In this document: positions 1 through 7,826 of the stretch, in pieces
How the letters are laid out: each line of letters opens with the position of its first letter
Numbering within the stretch: the stretch's first letter is position 1
NCBI GenBank assembly: GCA_035654655.1
Contig: DASRWI010000016.1
Span: 1 to 64,000, forward strand
Direction of reading: 5' to 3'
Origin: DASRWI01 sp035654655
GTDB taxonomy: Bacteria; Bacteroidota; Ignavibacteria; Ignavibacteriales; Ignavibacteriaceae
DNA length: 64,000 nucleotides
Notes under the pieces: generated by a model
What the model saw: only the letters and a program-made list of their open reading frames with translations
Told to the model about the DNA's origin: nothing
Database searches by the model: none
Program-made: the position numbers and the translations under genes

Positions 1-527
1 ACAATACTCTGGAAGCCTCTCTTGGTAAAATCAATTGCTCCAACTTTTTGAATTTCGTGGCAAACACGAACACATCTTCCGCATAAAATACATTTTGCAG
101 GGTCTCTTTCCATCGATGCACTTGAAATATCAATTGCGTGACATTTGGTTTCACCAACATATCTGTGTTCTCTTAGTCCATATTGCTCAGAAAGATTTTG
201 CAGTTCGCAATTTTTATTTCTTACACATATCAAACAATCCTGTGGATGATTTTCAACAAGAAGTTCAACAATAGTTTTTCTTGCTCTTCTTACACGAGGG
301 TTATTTGTTTCCACAACCATTCCATCAAAAACAGGATAAGCACAAGATGGAATAAGTCCTCTTTGACCTTCAACTTCAACAGAGCATATACGACAGGCAC
401 CGCTTGGAATTAAATCTTTAATATGACATAATGTAGGTATTGAAATTCCAACTGATTTGGCTGCATCCAGAATAGTCATTCCTTCTTCAGCGTTAACTTT
501 AATATTATTTATTGTTAATTGAACCAT
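1..527 (-). CDS. hydA: [FeFe]-hydrogenase catalytic subunit HydA, N-terminal part (truncated by window edge)
   Basis: This is the 5' part of a large iron-sulfur protein; 175 codons are visible and the 3' end lies outside the window. Visible residues fit the N-terminus shared by NADH-dependent HydA and NuoG: a plant-type [2Fe-2S] domain with Cys34, Cys45, Cys48 and Cys62, then the His-Cys cluster motif HPQDCLICVRNKNC, then the start of a 2x[4Fe-4S] ferredoxin domain (CILCGRCVRVC). The H-cluster domain would lie further along and cannot be seen, so NuoG or a formate dehydrogenase subunit is not excluded by this piece alone. The flanking hydB, hydC and the three H-cluster maturases make HydA much the likeliest. 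The ATG at 527 follows a clear GGAG site, 17 bases after the hydB stop, so it is the last visible gene of a hydC-hydB-hydA operon. Confidence 0.85.
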   Translation of the reverse strand, partial: MVQLTINNIKVNAEEGMTILDAAKSVGISIPTLCHIKDLIPSGACRICSVEVEGQRGLIPSCAYPVFDGMVVETNNPRVRRARKTIVELLVENHPQDCLICVRNKNCELQNLSEQYGLREHRYVGETKCHAIDISSASMERDPAKCILCGRCVRVCHEIQKVGAIDFTKRGFQSI

Positions 528-544
528 TTTTTCTCCAGAATTTC

Positions 545-2530
545 TTAATTAACATTTATAGCGTCAAAGCGGCAACTTTCGAAACACATTCCGCATTTTG
601 TACATTTATCTTCAATTATGTAATGAGCGTGTCCTTTTTCTCCGGCTATAGCATCAGAACCGCATTTCTTAACGCATACACCGCAGCCGGTACAAATGGA
701 ATTATTAATAGTAAATGTTAACAGCTCTTTACATACACCTGCCGAACAATGTCTTTCGTACAAATGTTCTTCATATTCGTGTCTGAAATATCTTAATCCT
801 GATAGAACAGGATTTGGGGCAGACTGTCCTAATCCGCAAAGTGAAGTATCTCTAATAACATCCCCTAATCTGTTTAAGTGAACGATGCCTTTAAATCTTT
901 GCAGTTCATCTAATTTATTTTTTGTATTAGAATAGCTTGTTGGTATTCTTTCGATTATCTCAAGCATTCTTTTTGTACCTTCTCTACAAGGAACGCACTT
1001 ACCGCAGGACTCTTCCTTAATAAAAGTTAAAAAGTATCGTGCTATATCAACCATACAAGTGTCTTCATCCATTACGACAAATCCACCCGAACCCATCATA
1101 GCACCCACCTTCTTTAAGGATTCATAATCTACCGGAGTATCCATAACACTTTCAGGCAAACATCCTCCTGAAGGTCCACCAATCTGAACTGCTTTAAATG
1201 CCTTATGGTTTGGTATACCTCCACCGATTTCGAAAACTACATCTTCAAGTTTCATCCCCATCGGGACTTCAACTAAACCAGTGTTTTTAATTTTTCCAGA
1301 TAAAGCAAATACTTTGGTCCCTTTACTTTTAGCAGTTCCGATACTTGAAAACCATTCTGAACCTCTTTTAAGAATGTTAGCAACATTCGCAAAGGTTTCA
1401 ACATTATTAATTACAGTAGGTTTTCCAAATAGACCTGAGATTGATGGGAAAGGAGGTCTTGGTCTTGGCATTCCTCTCTTGCCTTCAATGGATGCAAGTA
1501 ATGCAGTTTCTTCACCGCAAACAAATGCACCAGCACCTTTTTTAATTTTTAAATTAAAACTAAAATCGCTGTTAAGAATATTTTCACCTAACAATCCATA
1601 TTTTTTACAGAATTCGATTGTGTGTTCAAGCCTTTTAATTGCTAGAGGATATTCTGCACGGCAATAGATATATCCTTTTGTTGCACCTATTGCATAAGCT
1701 GCGATAGTCATCCCCTCAACAACCTTAAAAGGATCACTTTCAAGAACTGACCTATCCATAAAAGCGCCGGGGTCACCTTCATCAGCATTACATACTAAAT
1801 ATTTTTGTTCAGATTTTTGCTTTAAAGCTAAATCCCATTTCATACCTGTAGGGAAACCTGCACCGCCTCTACCTCTTAAACCGCTTGCCAAAACTTCTTT
1901 AACAACTTCTTCAGGTTTCATAAGTCTTAAAACTTTATCTAAACCCTTAAATCCTCCAAGAGATAAATATGCATCAATTGAATTAGGATTTATTACACCG
2001 CAGTTTTCAAGTACTATTTTTAATTGTCTTTTAAAGAATGGGTCATCATTAATATTTATGCATTCCGAAGTAGTTGGTCCAAATGAACCTAAAAGTTTTT
2101 CTCTAAAAATTTCTTTTTCAACCAAAGTTTTTTGAATAAACTTAGGAACTAATTTTGGAATAATTTCACAATAACTTATTCTATCTTTTCCGGGTAACTT
2201 AATATCAACAATAACTTCGCGAGAGCAATAACCAATACAACCTGTTTCTTCAATAACTGCTTTTATATTATGTTTTTCTAATTCTGCTCTTATAGCTTCT
2301 TCAACTTTTTTTGCACCTGCTGCTAAACCGCAAGTACCCATACCAATAAAGATTATAGGTAAATCATGTTCAATATATCTTAGTTCATTATTTAATTTCT
2401 TTAATTTTTCTTCACAAGCTTTATCGTGATGGCACAAAGGACCTTCAGTGCAGCATCTAACAAAAAGTTCGCAAGGTTTTTCGGCACTATGCCAGCATTC
2501 ATCGCAGCATTTATCTAAAAATGTTCTCAT
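545..2530 (-). CDS. hydB: NADH-binding hydrogenase subunit HydB (NuoF-like), with Cys-rich N-terminal extension
   Basis: Flavoprotein subunit that exchanges electrons with NAD(H) in soluble, often electron-bifurcating, HydABC hydrogenases. Domain order in the 661 residues: a Cys-rich extension (residues 1-40; Cys at 8, 9, 12, 20, 26, 27, 33 and 39), a thioredoxin-like [2Fe-2S] domain (GTCGLAAGA, then GCIGYC), the NuoF FMN/NADH core (GLRGRGGAGFPTGMKW, then GAGAFVCGEETALL), an SLBB domain, the NuoF [4Fe-4S] site (ESCGKCVPCREG...SLCGLGQ), and a C-terminal 2x[4Fe-4S] ferredoxin (CTGCGVCVKKC, CTKCGMCFESC). The ferredoxin tail separates it from plain NuoF and is typical of hydrogenase or formate dehydrogenase partners. 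Its ATG overlaps the hydC stop by four bases (ATGA), so the two are translationally coupled. Ferredoxin as second partner is inferred from the family. Confidence 0.93.
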   Translation of the reverse strand: MRTFLDKCCDECWHSAEKPCELFVRCCTEGPLCHHDKACEEKLKKLNNELRYIEHDLPIIFIGMGTCGLAAGAKKVEEAIRAELEKHNIKAVIEETGCIGYCSREVIVDIKLPGKDRISYCEIIPKLVPKFIQKTLVEKEIFREKLLGSFGPTTSECININDDPFFKRQLKIVLENCGVINPNSIDAYLSLGGFKGLDKVLRLMKPEEVVKEVLASGLRGRGGAGFPTGMKWDLALKQKSEQKYLVCNADEGDPGAFMDRSVLESDPFKVVEGMTIAAYAIGATKGYIYCRAEYPLAIKRLEHTIEFCKKYGLLGENILNSDFSFNLKIKKGAGAFVCGEETALLASIEGKRGMPRPRPPFPSISGLFGKPTVINNVETFANVANILKRGSEWFSSIGTAKSKGTKVFALSGKIKNTGLVEVPMGMKLEDVVFEIGGGIPNHKAFKAVQIGGPSGGCLPESVMDTPVDYESLKKVGAMMGSGGFVVMDEDTCMVDIARYFLTFIKEESCGKCVPCREGTKRMLEIIERIPTSYSNTKNKLDELQRFKGIVHLNRLGDVIRDTSLCGLGQSAPNPVLSGLRYFRHEYEEHLYERHCSAGVCKELLTFTINNSICTGCGVCVKKCGSDAIAGEKGHAHYIIEDKCTKCGMCFESCRFDAINVN

Positions 2531-3018
2531 GCTAAATTCACCTCCGGTTCAGGAACTTGTTTAGGTTTAGGTGAAGACTGATACTTTTTAAGTATAGATG
2601 GAATATCTTTCACTGTTATTCTTCCGTGATAATCATCGTTAACAGTTATAACAGGGGCAATACTACAGGCACCTATACAGTTAACAACTTCAATTGTAAA
2701 TTTTCTATCTCTGGTGGTTTCACCTGCTTTAATTTTTAAAGCAGATTCTAAAGCAAATAATATATTAGATGAGTTCTTAACATGGCAGGCAGTACCTCTA
2801 CAAACTCTAATTACATTTTCACCTAAGGGAAGTAATCTAAATTGATTATAAAAGGTTGCTACACCATATACTCTGCTTAAAGGCATTCCGACATAATTTG
2901 CTATATCTTGTAAAGCTTCTTCAGGAAGATAACCATAAACAGCCTGGACATCTTGAAGCAAAGGAATTAATGTGCTTTTATCCTTCGGCGGGTAATTTTC
3001 AAAAATTTTTTCGTGCAT
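2527..3018 (-). CDS. hydC: NuoE-like [2Fe-2S] subunit HydC
   Basis: Thioredoxin-fold [2Fe-2S] protein of 163 residues, the small subunit of the HydABC complex (equivalent to NuoE). The N-terminal helical part contains PKDKSTLIPLLQDVQAVYGY and the NuoE signature MPLSRVYGVATFYNQF. The cluster ligands are in CRGTACHVKNS and CIGACSIAP (C-x4-C and C-x3-C). It is the first gene of hydC-hydB-hydA; a GGAAG site lies seven bases before the ATG. A palindrome about 72 bases upstream (3090-3108) could be an operator. NuoE of complex I is the alternative name, but no other complex I gene is nearby. Confidence 0.9.
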   Translation of the reverse strand: MHEKIFENYPPKDKSTLIPLLQDVQAVYGYLPEEALQDIANYVGMPLSRVYGVATFYNQFRLLPLGENVIRVCRGTACHVKNSSNILFALESALKIKAGETTRDRKFTIEVVNCIGACSIAPVITVNDDYHGRITVKDIPSILKKYQSSPKPKQVPEPEVNLA

Positions 3019-3089
3019 TTTTTCTTCCTATTGTTTGGACACTTTGCGAGCAACAATGAACGTGCCAATTTTTGAAGTCCTGGATTTTG

Positions 3090-3108
3090 ATTTTAAGTCA
3101 CTTAAAAT
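3090..3108. promoter_or_regulatory. Perfect 8-bp inverted repeat upstream of hydC (candidate operator)
   Basis: ATTTTAAG (3090-3097), spacer TCA, CTTAAAAT (3101-3108). It lies 72 bases before the hydC start, a suitable place for a regulator of the hydrogenase operon. No TAnnTTTG element was found beside it. On the plus strand the palindrome is followed by a G-run and then a T-run, so a hairpin role is possible, but no plus-strand gene precedes it. Confidence 0.35.
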
Positions 3109-3282
3109 GGGGGGATTTTTTTCTCCAAATATCTTTTCTTATTTATAAAAATTTTTTTTTCATTTCTAATAATGATAAAAATTTTTTCAAAAAAAGTTTA
3201 GATTATTGTAAATTTTTTAAGCATTTAATGCTTCCCACAAATGAGAAAAGTCAGATAACAAGATGTGTGCCAAAAAATAAGT

Positions 3283-3316
3283 GTCATTGCGAGGAGTTCT
3301 ACGACGAAGCAATCTC
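3283..3316. repeat. REP-like dispersed repeat element
   Basis: The stretch from GTCATTGCGAGGAG to GACGAAGCAATCTC is bounded by ATTGC/GCAAT inverted ends. I recognise it as the widespread intergenic REP-like sequence whose spurious translations read HCEE..DEAI in many genomes. Only one copy is visible here, so the dispersed nature is recalled knowledge and not shown by the window. Confidence 0.55.
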
Positions 3317-3441
3317 AAATTAATTTGGGAAAAGCATTCTAAGATTTTGTCTTAGCTAATACAGCTCTTATTGCCTCGGTCTTCCCGATACATTTTCTTT
3401 GCTTTGAAAAGAAAACACTCGAAGTACCTACGCCATGTAAC

Positions 3442-4671
3442 TTAATTCAAACTCACTAATTTCTTCCAAGTAGTTACTGCTTCTTCGAAAGGTTCTATTG
3501 TTCTTGGCATTGCACCATGAAGATAAGATATTAACACACCATAATTAACTATAGGTATATTAAGTAGTTTTACTTCTTTTATTCTCTTTTGCATAACTTG
3601 TCTTGTCATCATACATCCGCCGCAATGGATAATCATTTTGTACTTTGAAACATCTTCAGGAAAATCCAACCCGCTGTATACCTCAAATACTAAATTTTTA
3701 TGAGTGTATTCTCTTAGCCATTTTGGAATCTTGATTCTTCCAATATCATCAGACTGAGCATGATGTGAACAGGCTTCAGCAATGAGTATTTTATCTCCGT
3801 CTTTTAATTCATCAACTCTTTTTAATCCTTGTACAAAAGCAGGAAGGTCACCTTTGTATCTTGCCATTATGATTGAGAAAGTTGTGAGCTTTACTGAAGC
3901 AGGAACAACTGCAGCAACCTTCATAATCGCCTGACTATCTGTTATTACAAGTTGAGGAGGATTTTTCAACTTATCTAAAGCTTCTTTAAGTTCCCTATCC
4001 TTTACAACAATAACAACTGCATCCTCATCAAGTGCCTCGCGTATAGTTTGTACCTGAGGTAAAATCAATCTCCCTTTTGGTGCTCCTAAATCAATAGGCA
4101 CAACCATAACAACAACATCTCCGGGCTGGACTAAATCTCCAATAAGAGAATTATCATCATCTCTTGGAAGTGCTCGTATGATTTTTGTTCTTAACTCATC
4201 AATTCCGACTTTTTCTTTTACAGATATTTCATAATGAACAGTATTGAAATCCTTTATGTCTTCTAATAATAAAGGATTAACTCCAAGTTCTATTTTATTT
4301 ACAGCAAGAATATATGGCACCTTTATGCTATCTAAGTAAATAAAGAGTTCAATCTCTTCCGTGGATAATCTTTCGCGAGCATCAAGTACAACAATTGCAA
4401 GGTCGATTGAAGAAATGATTTTAAATGTCTTGGTAATTCTCTGCTGTCCCAATTCACCAACATCATCAATTCCAGCAGTGTCAACTAAAACGACAGGTCC
4501 ATATGGCAGGAGTTCAATTGCTTTTTTAACAGGGTCTGTTGTAGTACCTGGTGTTTGACTTACTATAGATATATCCTGCCCGGTAAGTGCATTTATTAAA
4601 GATGACTTACCTACATTTCTTCTGCCAATAAAAGCAATATGCTTGCGTTCTGAGTTTGGTACTTTATTCAC
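3442..4671 (-). CDS. hydF: [FeFe]-hydrogenase H-cluster maturation GTPase HydF
   Basis: GTPase and scaffold that assembles the diiron subcluster made by HydE and HydG and hands it to HydA. The 409 residues contain an N-terminal G domain (P-loop GRRNVGKS at 16-23, TPGTTTDP switch I, DTAG switch II, NKIE specificity motif), a dimerisation domain, and a C-terminal cluster domain with the HydF ligand pattern C301-S-H303 ... H349-C350-G-G-C353. The start is a GTG at 4671 with AGGA about eight bases upstream; no better ATG exists before the P-loop. It lies on the same strand as hydCBA, 423 bases upstream, and is divergent from hydG with a 300-base shared control region. Length and motifs are complete. 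Confidence 0.95.
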   Translation of the reverse strand: MNKVPNSERKHIAFIGRRNVGKSSLINALTGQDISIVSQTPGTTTDPVKKAIELLPYGPVVLVDTAGIDDVGELGQQRITKTFKIISSIDLAIVVLDARERLSTEEIELFIYLDSIKVPYILAVNKIELGVNPLLLEDIKDFNTVHYEISVKEKVGIDELRTKIIRALPRDDDNSLIGDLVQPGDVVVMVVPIDLGAPKGRLILPQVQTIREALDEDAVVIVVKDRELKEALDKLKNPPQLVITDSQAIMKVAAVVPASVKLTTFSIIMARYKGDLPAFVQGLKRVDELKDGDKILIAEACSHHAQSDDIGRIKIPKWLREYTHKNLVFEVYSGLDFPEDVSKYKMIIHCGGCMMTRQVMQKRIKEVKLLNIPIVNYGVLISYLHGAMPRTIEPFEEAVTTWKKLVSLN

Positions 4672-4871
4672 AATAAATCCTGTTGATTTACATTTTCTTA
4701 AATCAAATTTTCAAAAATTGTTCCATATTATTTATTAAAAGTCATCCTTATAATTTCAATTAAAAATCATTGATAAAATTTTCCATGCATTCAAATATCT
4801 GAAAATATGTCGCTTTTAATTCCTCTTATTAACAATTTTTTTCTCTTTAATAAGAAAAACAATAAAGCAAC

Positions 4872-4895
4872 TTACCTTTAACTATTAAAAGGTAA
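4872..4895. promoter_or_regulatory. Inverted repeat upstream of hydG (candidate regulator site)
   Basis: TTACCTTT (4872-4879), eight-base spacer, AAAGGTAA (4888-4895): perfect 8-bp arms. The repeat ends 14 bases before the TATATTTG element, so it covers the place where the -33 element would be. That is suited to an activator replacing the -33 contact or to a repressor blocking RNA polymerase. No matching full site was found elsewhere in the window. Confidence 0.5.
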
Positions 4896-4909
4896 CTTTA
4901 TATAAATGG

Positions 4910-4917
4910 TATATTTG
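4910..4917 (+). promoter_or_regulatory. Putative -7 promoter element of hydGE
   Basis: TATATTTG matches the Bacteroidota primary sigma -7 consensus TAnnTTTG exactly. It would place the transcript start about 48 bases before the hydG ATG. A TTTG/TTG -33 element at the usual distance is missing; an inverted repeat occupies that place. Confidence 0.55.
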
Positions 4918-4971
4918 TTGCAATATCCTCATGTGACCTTTATTATTTATTAATAGTTACTCGAGGCAATT

Positions 4972-6354
4972 ATGCACTTTATTGAAGAAAACTATATCAA
5001 TTCTCTTATTGATGATGAGTCACTTAATAATGAAAATCTTCAAAAAGATATATTGAATAAAGCTTTGGAGGCTAAAGGATTATCCCTCCGTGAAGCTGCT
5101 GCTCTTCTAAACATCAACAAATTTGAACTATTCGAACAACTTTTCCATACAGCTAAAGAAGTAAAAGAAAAAATATATGGCAACAGATTAGTATTATTTG
5201 CACCATTATACTTGACTAATGTATGCGTTAATAATTGTTTGTATTGCGCTTTTAGAAAAGACAACAAAGAATTAGTAAGAAAAACTTTAACTACAGAAGA
5301 AGCCGTTGCTGAAGCAGAATGTTTAATAAGACAAGGACAAAAACGTTTGCTTCTTGTTGCAGGTGAATATCCAAAACGCAAAGACATTGGTTTCATCGGT
5401 GATGCCATTGAAAAAATTTATAAGTTAAATATTAATGGGGGCAACATTCGCAGGATAAATGTTAACGCTGCTCCAATGTCAGTTGAAAAATTTAAAGAAC
5501 TAAAAAGTTTTGGCATAGGAACTTTCCAATGTTTCCAGGAAACATACCATTATGATACTTATATGGTAATGCACCCTTCCGGTCCTAAACATGATTATAC
5601 CTGGCGGTTGTATACAATGGATAGAGCACTTCAGGCCGGTATTGATGATGTTGGTATTGGTTCCTTGTTTGGTTTAGCTGATTACAGATTTGAAACTTTG
5701 GCTTTATTGCAGCATGCTTTTGATCTTGATACAAAATATGGAATTGGTCCTCATACTATTTCCGTTCCAAGATTGGAACCTGCATTAAATGCGCCTGCAG
5801 CAATGAAACCTCCTCACGCAGTTGATGACCTTGCCTTTAAAAAATTAATTGCAGTAATAAGATTAGCCGTTCCTTATACCGGAATGATTTTATCTACAAG
5901 AGAAAGAGCGGAGTTAAGAAGAGATTTATTTTCAGTTGGTATTTCTCAAATAAGTGCCGGAAGCAGAACTTCCCCCGGTTCTTACAAGCAAGGTGAAGAA
6001 GAACATCAGCTTGAGCAATTTCAATTAGGTGACCATCGTTCTTTAGATGAAGTTGTAAAAGATTGTACCTCATTGGGTTATTTACCTTCATTCTGTACTG
6101 CTTGTTATCGCTCCAATAGAACAGGTGACAGATTTATGGAATTAGCCAAGACGGGCGAGATTGGAAAAATTTGTGTGCCTAATGCTCTGTCCACTTTCCA
6201 GGAATATCTAAATGATTATGCATCTGAAGATACAAAGAGAGTTGCTGAAGCATTCTTAAAAGAAGATATGAAAACTTTAGATAAAGCTGCAAAAAACAAA
6301 GTTGAGAAAATGATTGAGAGAGTTAATGCCGGTGAAAAGGATGTGTTCTATTAA
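4972..6354 (+). CDS. hydG: [FeFe]-hydrogenase maturation radical SAM tyrosine lyase HydG
   Basis: Radical SAM enzyme that cleaves tyrosine to p-cresol and dehydroglycine, giving the CO and cyanide ligands of the H-cluster. The 460 residues carry the radical SAM motif C85-VNN-C89-LY-C92 and the HydG-specific auxiliary cluster motif C375-x2-C378-x22-C401 near the C-terminus; the second motif distinguishes HydG from the thiamine enzyme ThiH. The ATG at 4972 follows GAGG. hydE starts four bases after its stop, so hydG and hydE form an operon. Length and all key ligands are intact. Confidence 0.97.
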   Translation: MHFIEENYINSLIDDESLNNENLQKDILNKALEAKGLSLREAAALLNINKFELFEQLFHTAKEVKEKIYGNRLVLFAPLYLTNVCVNNCLYCAFRKDNKELVRKTLTTEEAVAEAECLIRQGQKRLLLVAGEYPKRKDIGFIGDAIEKIYKLNINGGNIRRINVNAAPMSVEKFKELKSFGIGTFQCFQETYHYDTYMVMHPSGPKHDYTWRLYTMDRALQAGIDDVGIGSLFGLADYRFETLALLQHAFDLDTKYGIGPHTISVPRLEPALNAPAAMKPPHAVDDLAFKKLIAVIRLAVPYTGMILSTRERAELRRDLFSVGISQISAGSRTSPGSYKQGEEEHQLEQFQLGDHRSLDEVVKDCTSLGYLPSFCTACYRSNRTGDRFMELAKTGEIGKICVPNALSTFQEYLNDYASEDTKRVAEAFLKEDMKTLDKAAKNKVEKMIERVNAGEKDVFY

Positions 6355-6357
6355 GAT

Positions 6358-7401
6358 ATGATTTTAAAGAGTATACTTAAAAAAGATAATCTGGATAAAT
6401 TTGAAATATCTTTCTTATTGAGTTTATCCGATAAGAAAGATATTGATTTATTATATCAGAGAGCCGATGAAGTTAGAAAAAAATATGTCGGTGATGATGT
6501 TTATTTAAGAGGGATAATTGAGTTCTCAAATTATTGTGAACAGGATTGTCTTTACTGCGGATTAAGAAAAAGCAATGATGGGCTTGAGCGTTATAGAATG
6601 TCATTGGATAATATTTTATTAACAGCCGGTAACATTGTTAAATCAGGAATTAAAACAATAGTTCTACAGTCAGGAGAAGATTTTTTATTTAGCAAATCTG
6701 ATATCACCAACATTATAAAAAGCATTAAAGAAAAATATGATGTTGCCATAACATTAAGTCTTGGTGAACGTAGCAGAGAAGAATATTTTGAATGGTGTGA
6801 AGCAGGTGCAGATAGATATTTGCTCAAACACGAAACTGCAAATCCAAAATTATATTCTATGTATCATCAAGGACAAAATTTAGCAGATAGAATAACACAT
6901 CTTAATTATTTGCGCGAAGCAGGATTTCAAATAGGCAGTGGTAACCTTGTTGGAATGCCTCATCAAACTAACGATGATGTTGCCGATGATATTTTACTTT
7001 GCAAAGAACTTGATGTTGATATGTGTTCGATTAGCCCTTTTATTTCTTCGCCTTCTACTCCATATAAGAAAAAATCTAATTGTAGTGTTGAGTATGTTTT
7101 AAAAACTATGGCTGTTGCAAGAATAGTTTTAAAAAACTCTCATATGCCGGCTACTACTGCATTAGCCACTTTGGATATTGAAGGGAGAGAAAAAGGTTTA
7201 CAAGTTGGAGCTAATGTAATAATGCCTAACTTTACTCCAAATCCTTATAGAAAAAATTATTTAATTTATCCTGATAAAAAATGTTTGACAGATGACCCGA
7301 TGAATTGTGCCGGATGTTTATCTATCATGGTTCAATCTTTAGGAAGAAGGATTGGAGTGGATAAAGGTCATTCACTTAAAAAAGATTTTATTAGCATTTA
7401 A
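6358..7401 (+). CDS. hydE: [FeFe]-hydrogenase maturation radical SAM enzyme HydE
   Basis: Radical SAM enzyme of H-cluster assembly, acting on the iron-cyanide-CO-cysteine synthon made by HydG (established family role). The 347 residues carry C60-EQD-C64-LY-C67 and follow the HydE/BioB layout of a TIM barrel (VYLRGIIEFSNYC entry strand, SLGERSREEY, GSGNLVGMPHQT). C-terminal Cys residues in KKCLTDDPMNCAGC could support the optional second cluster reported for some HydE proteins. It is translated directly after hydG. BioB is unlikely because hydG and hydF are adjacent. Confidence 0.95.
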   Translation: MILKSILKKDNLDKFEISFLLSLSDKKDIDLLYQRADEVRKKYVGDDVYLRGIIEFSNYCEQDCLYCGLRKSNDGLERYRMSLDNILLTAGNIVKSGIKTIVLQSGEDFLFSKSDITNIIKSIKEKYDVAITLSLGERSREEYFEWCEAGADRYLLKHETANPKLYSMYHQGQNLADRITHLNYLREAGFQIGSGNLVGMPHQTNDDVADDILLCKELDVDMCSISPFISSPSTPYKKKSNCSVEYVLKTMAVARIVLKNSHMPATTALATLDIEGREKGLQVGANVIMPNFTPNPYRKNYLIYPDKKCLTDDPMNCAGCLSIMVQSLGRRIGVDKGHSLKKDFISI

Positions 7402-7410
7402 AAGTAAAAT

Positions 7411-7445
7411 ACGTTTATCAATGTCTCACCCACACCGATAAACGT
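7411..7445. terminator. 9-bp hairpin downstream of hydE
   Basis: ACGTTTATC (7411-7419) and GATAAACGT (7437-7445) are perfect inverted arms with a 17-base loop, starting ten bases after the hydE stop. On the minus strand the hairpin is followed by ATTTTACTTTT, so it could stop transcripts coming from the small minus-strand gene at 7496-7594. No T-run follows on the plus strand. Confidence 0.45.
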
Positions 7446-7461
7446 ACTTCATTACTGCATA

Positions 7462-7487
7462 AAGTTATGCCCTTTACCTCATAACTT
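7462..7487. repeat. 8-bp inverted repeat next to the microprotein stop
   Basis: AAGTTATG (7462-7469) and CATAACTT (7480-7487) pair perfectly around a 10-base loop, between the hydE hairpin and the stop codon of the 32-residue minus-strand gene. It may be a second transcript-end hairpin; no T-run follows on either strand. Confidence 0.4.
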
Positions 7488-7495
7488 ATACAACT

Positions 7496-7594
7496 CTATT
7501 TTTTTAACTCTTCTAAAGTCTTTTTTCTACTTTTATAAGCCAGGAATCCCAACACTGTCAAATATACTATAACACTAATCTCAACATATCCCAT
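7496..7594 (-). CDS. 32-residue single-helix membrane microprotein resembling a sodium/solute symporter N-terminus
   Basis: Small open frame starting ATG at 7594 with a good GGAG site five bases upstream. The product has one hydrophobic helix (ISVIVYLTVLGFLAYKSRKK is the core) followed by a basic and helical tail ending TLEELKK. The helix and the YKSRKKT turn look like the first transmembrane segment of SSS-family sodium/solute symporters (pattern IVYL...GxxxYxSRK-xT), but the frame stops immediately after and no symporter follows. It may be a genuine microprotein, for example a small symporter-associated subunit, or a gene remnant. Two hairpins lie downstream of its stop, which favours a transcribed gene. 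Coding status is inferred from the start context only. Confidence 0.45.
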   Translation of the reverse strand: MGYVEISVIVYLTVLGFLAYKSRKKTLEELKK

Positions 7595-7826
7595 ACATAC
7601 TCCATAATTTAATTCACTAAAAGGTTTCAATAATTATACCATCAACTAAATCTTATAAATTTACAATTAAACTGATTTTTGATATGTATATTTTACAATC
7701 AAACGCAAAATTTGCAGATAATTTTAAGAAATTTGCATTTCTCACATAATTAGATTTAGTGTTTTAGGTTTTGTTTGCTAATAACACTTTTATTTATTTT
7801 CGTGATTAAACATCAGGAGTAATATA
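7595..7826. other. Non-coding leader region before the NmrA-like gene
   Basis: AT-rich stretch of 232 bases containing the start side of the minus-strand microprotein and the leader of the gene at 7827. An exact TAnnTTTG match is absent; TAGGTTTT near 7764 is the closest. No other structure was seen. Confidence 0.4.

Larger units (their letters stand above)
3019..3441. other. Intergenic region between hydC and hydF, no gene
   Basis: 423 bases without a credible gene. It holds the hydC leader, an 8-bp perfect inverted repeat at 3090-3108, long T- and A-rich tracts near 3113-3190, and a REP-like element at 3283-3316. A further inverted repeat lies near the hydF stop: TTTTCTTT at 3392-3399 pairs with AAAGAAAA about six bases later. 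An open frame on the plus strand at 3072-3323 runs through the repeat and has no ribosome binding site or family resemblance. Confidence 0.6.
4672..4971. other. Divergent control region between hydF and hydG
   Basis: 300 bases without a gene, separating the hydF GTG from the hydG ATG. The hydG-proximal half contains an 8-bp inverted repeat (4872-4895) and a Bacteroidota-type -7 element (4910-4917). The hydF side is AT-rich, and I found no TAnnTTTG match reading toward hydF. Confidence 0.6.

Noticed and set aside
183..413. Short plus-strand open frames overlapping hydA, hydB and other minus-strand genes
   Set aside because: They are antisense shadows of well-supported genes with clear family motifs and have no start context of their own.
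1..527. Assignment of the truncated first gene as NuoG
   Set aside because: The visible domains are shared, but the three H-cluster maturases next door and absence of other complex I genes favour HydA.
3072..3323. 83-codon open frame on the plus strand between hydC and hydF
   Set aside because: No ribosome site, low-complexity N-terminal part, and its C-terminus is the false translation of a REP-like element.
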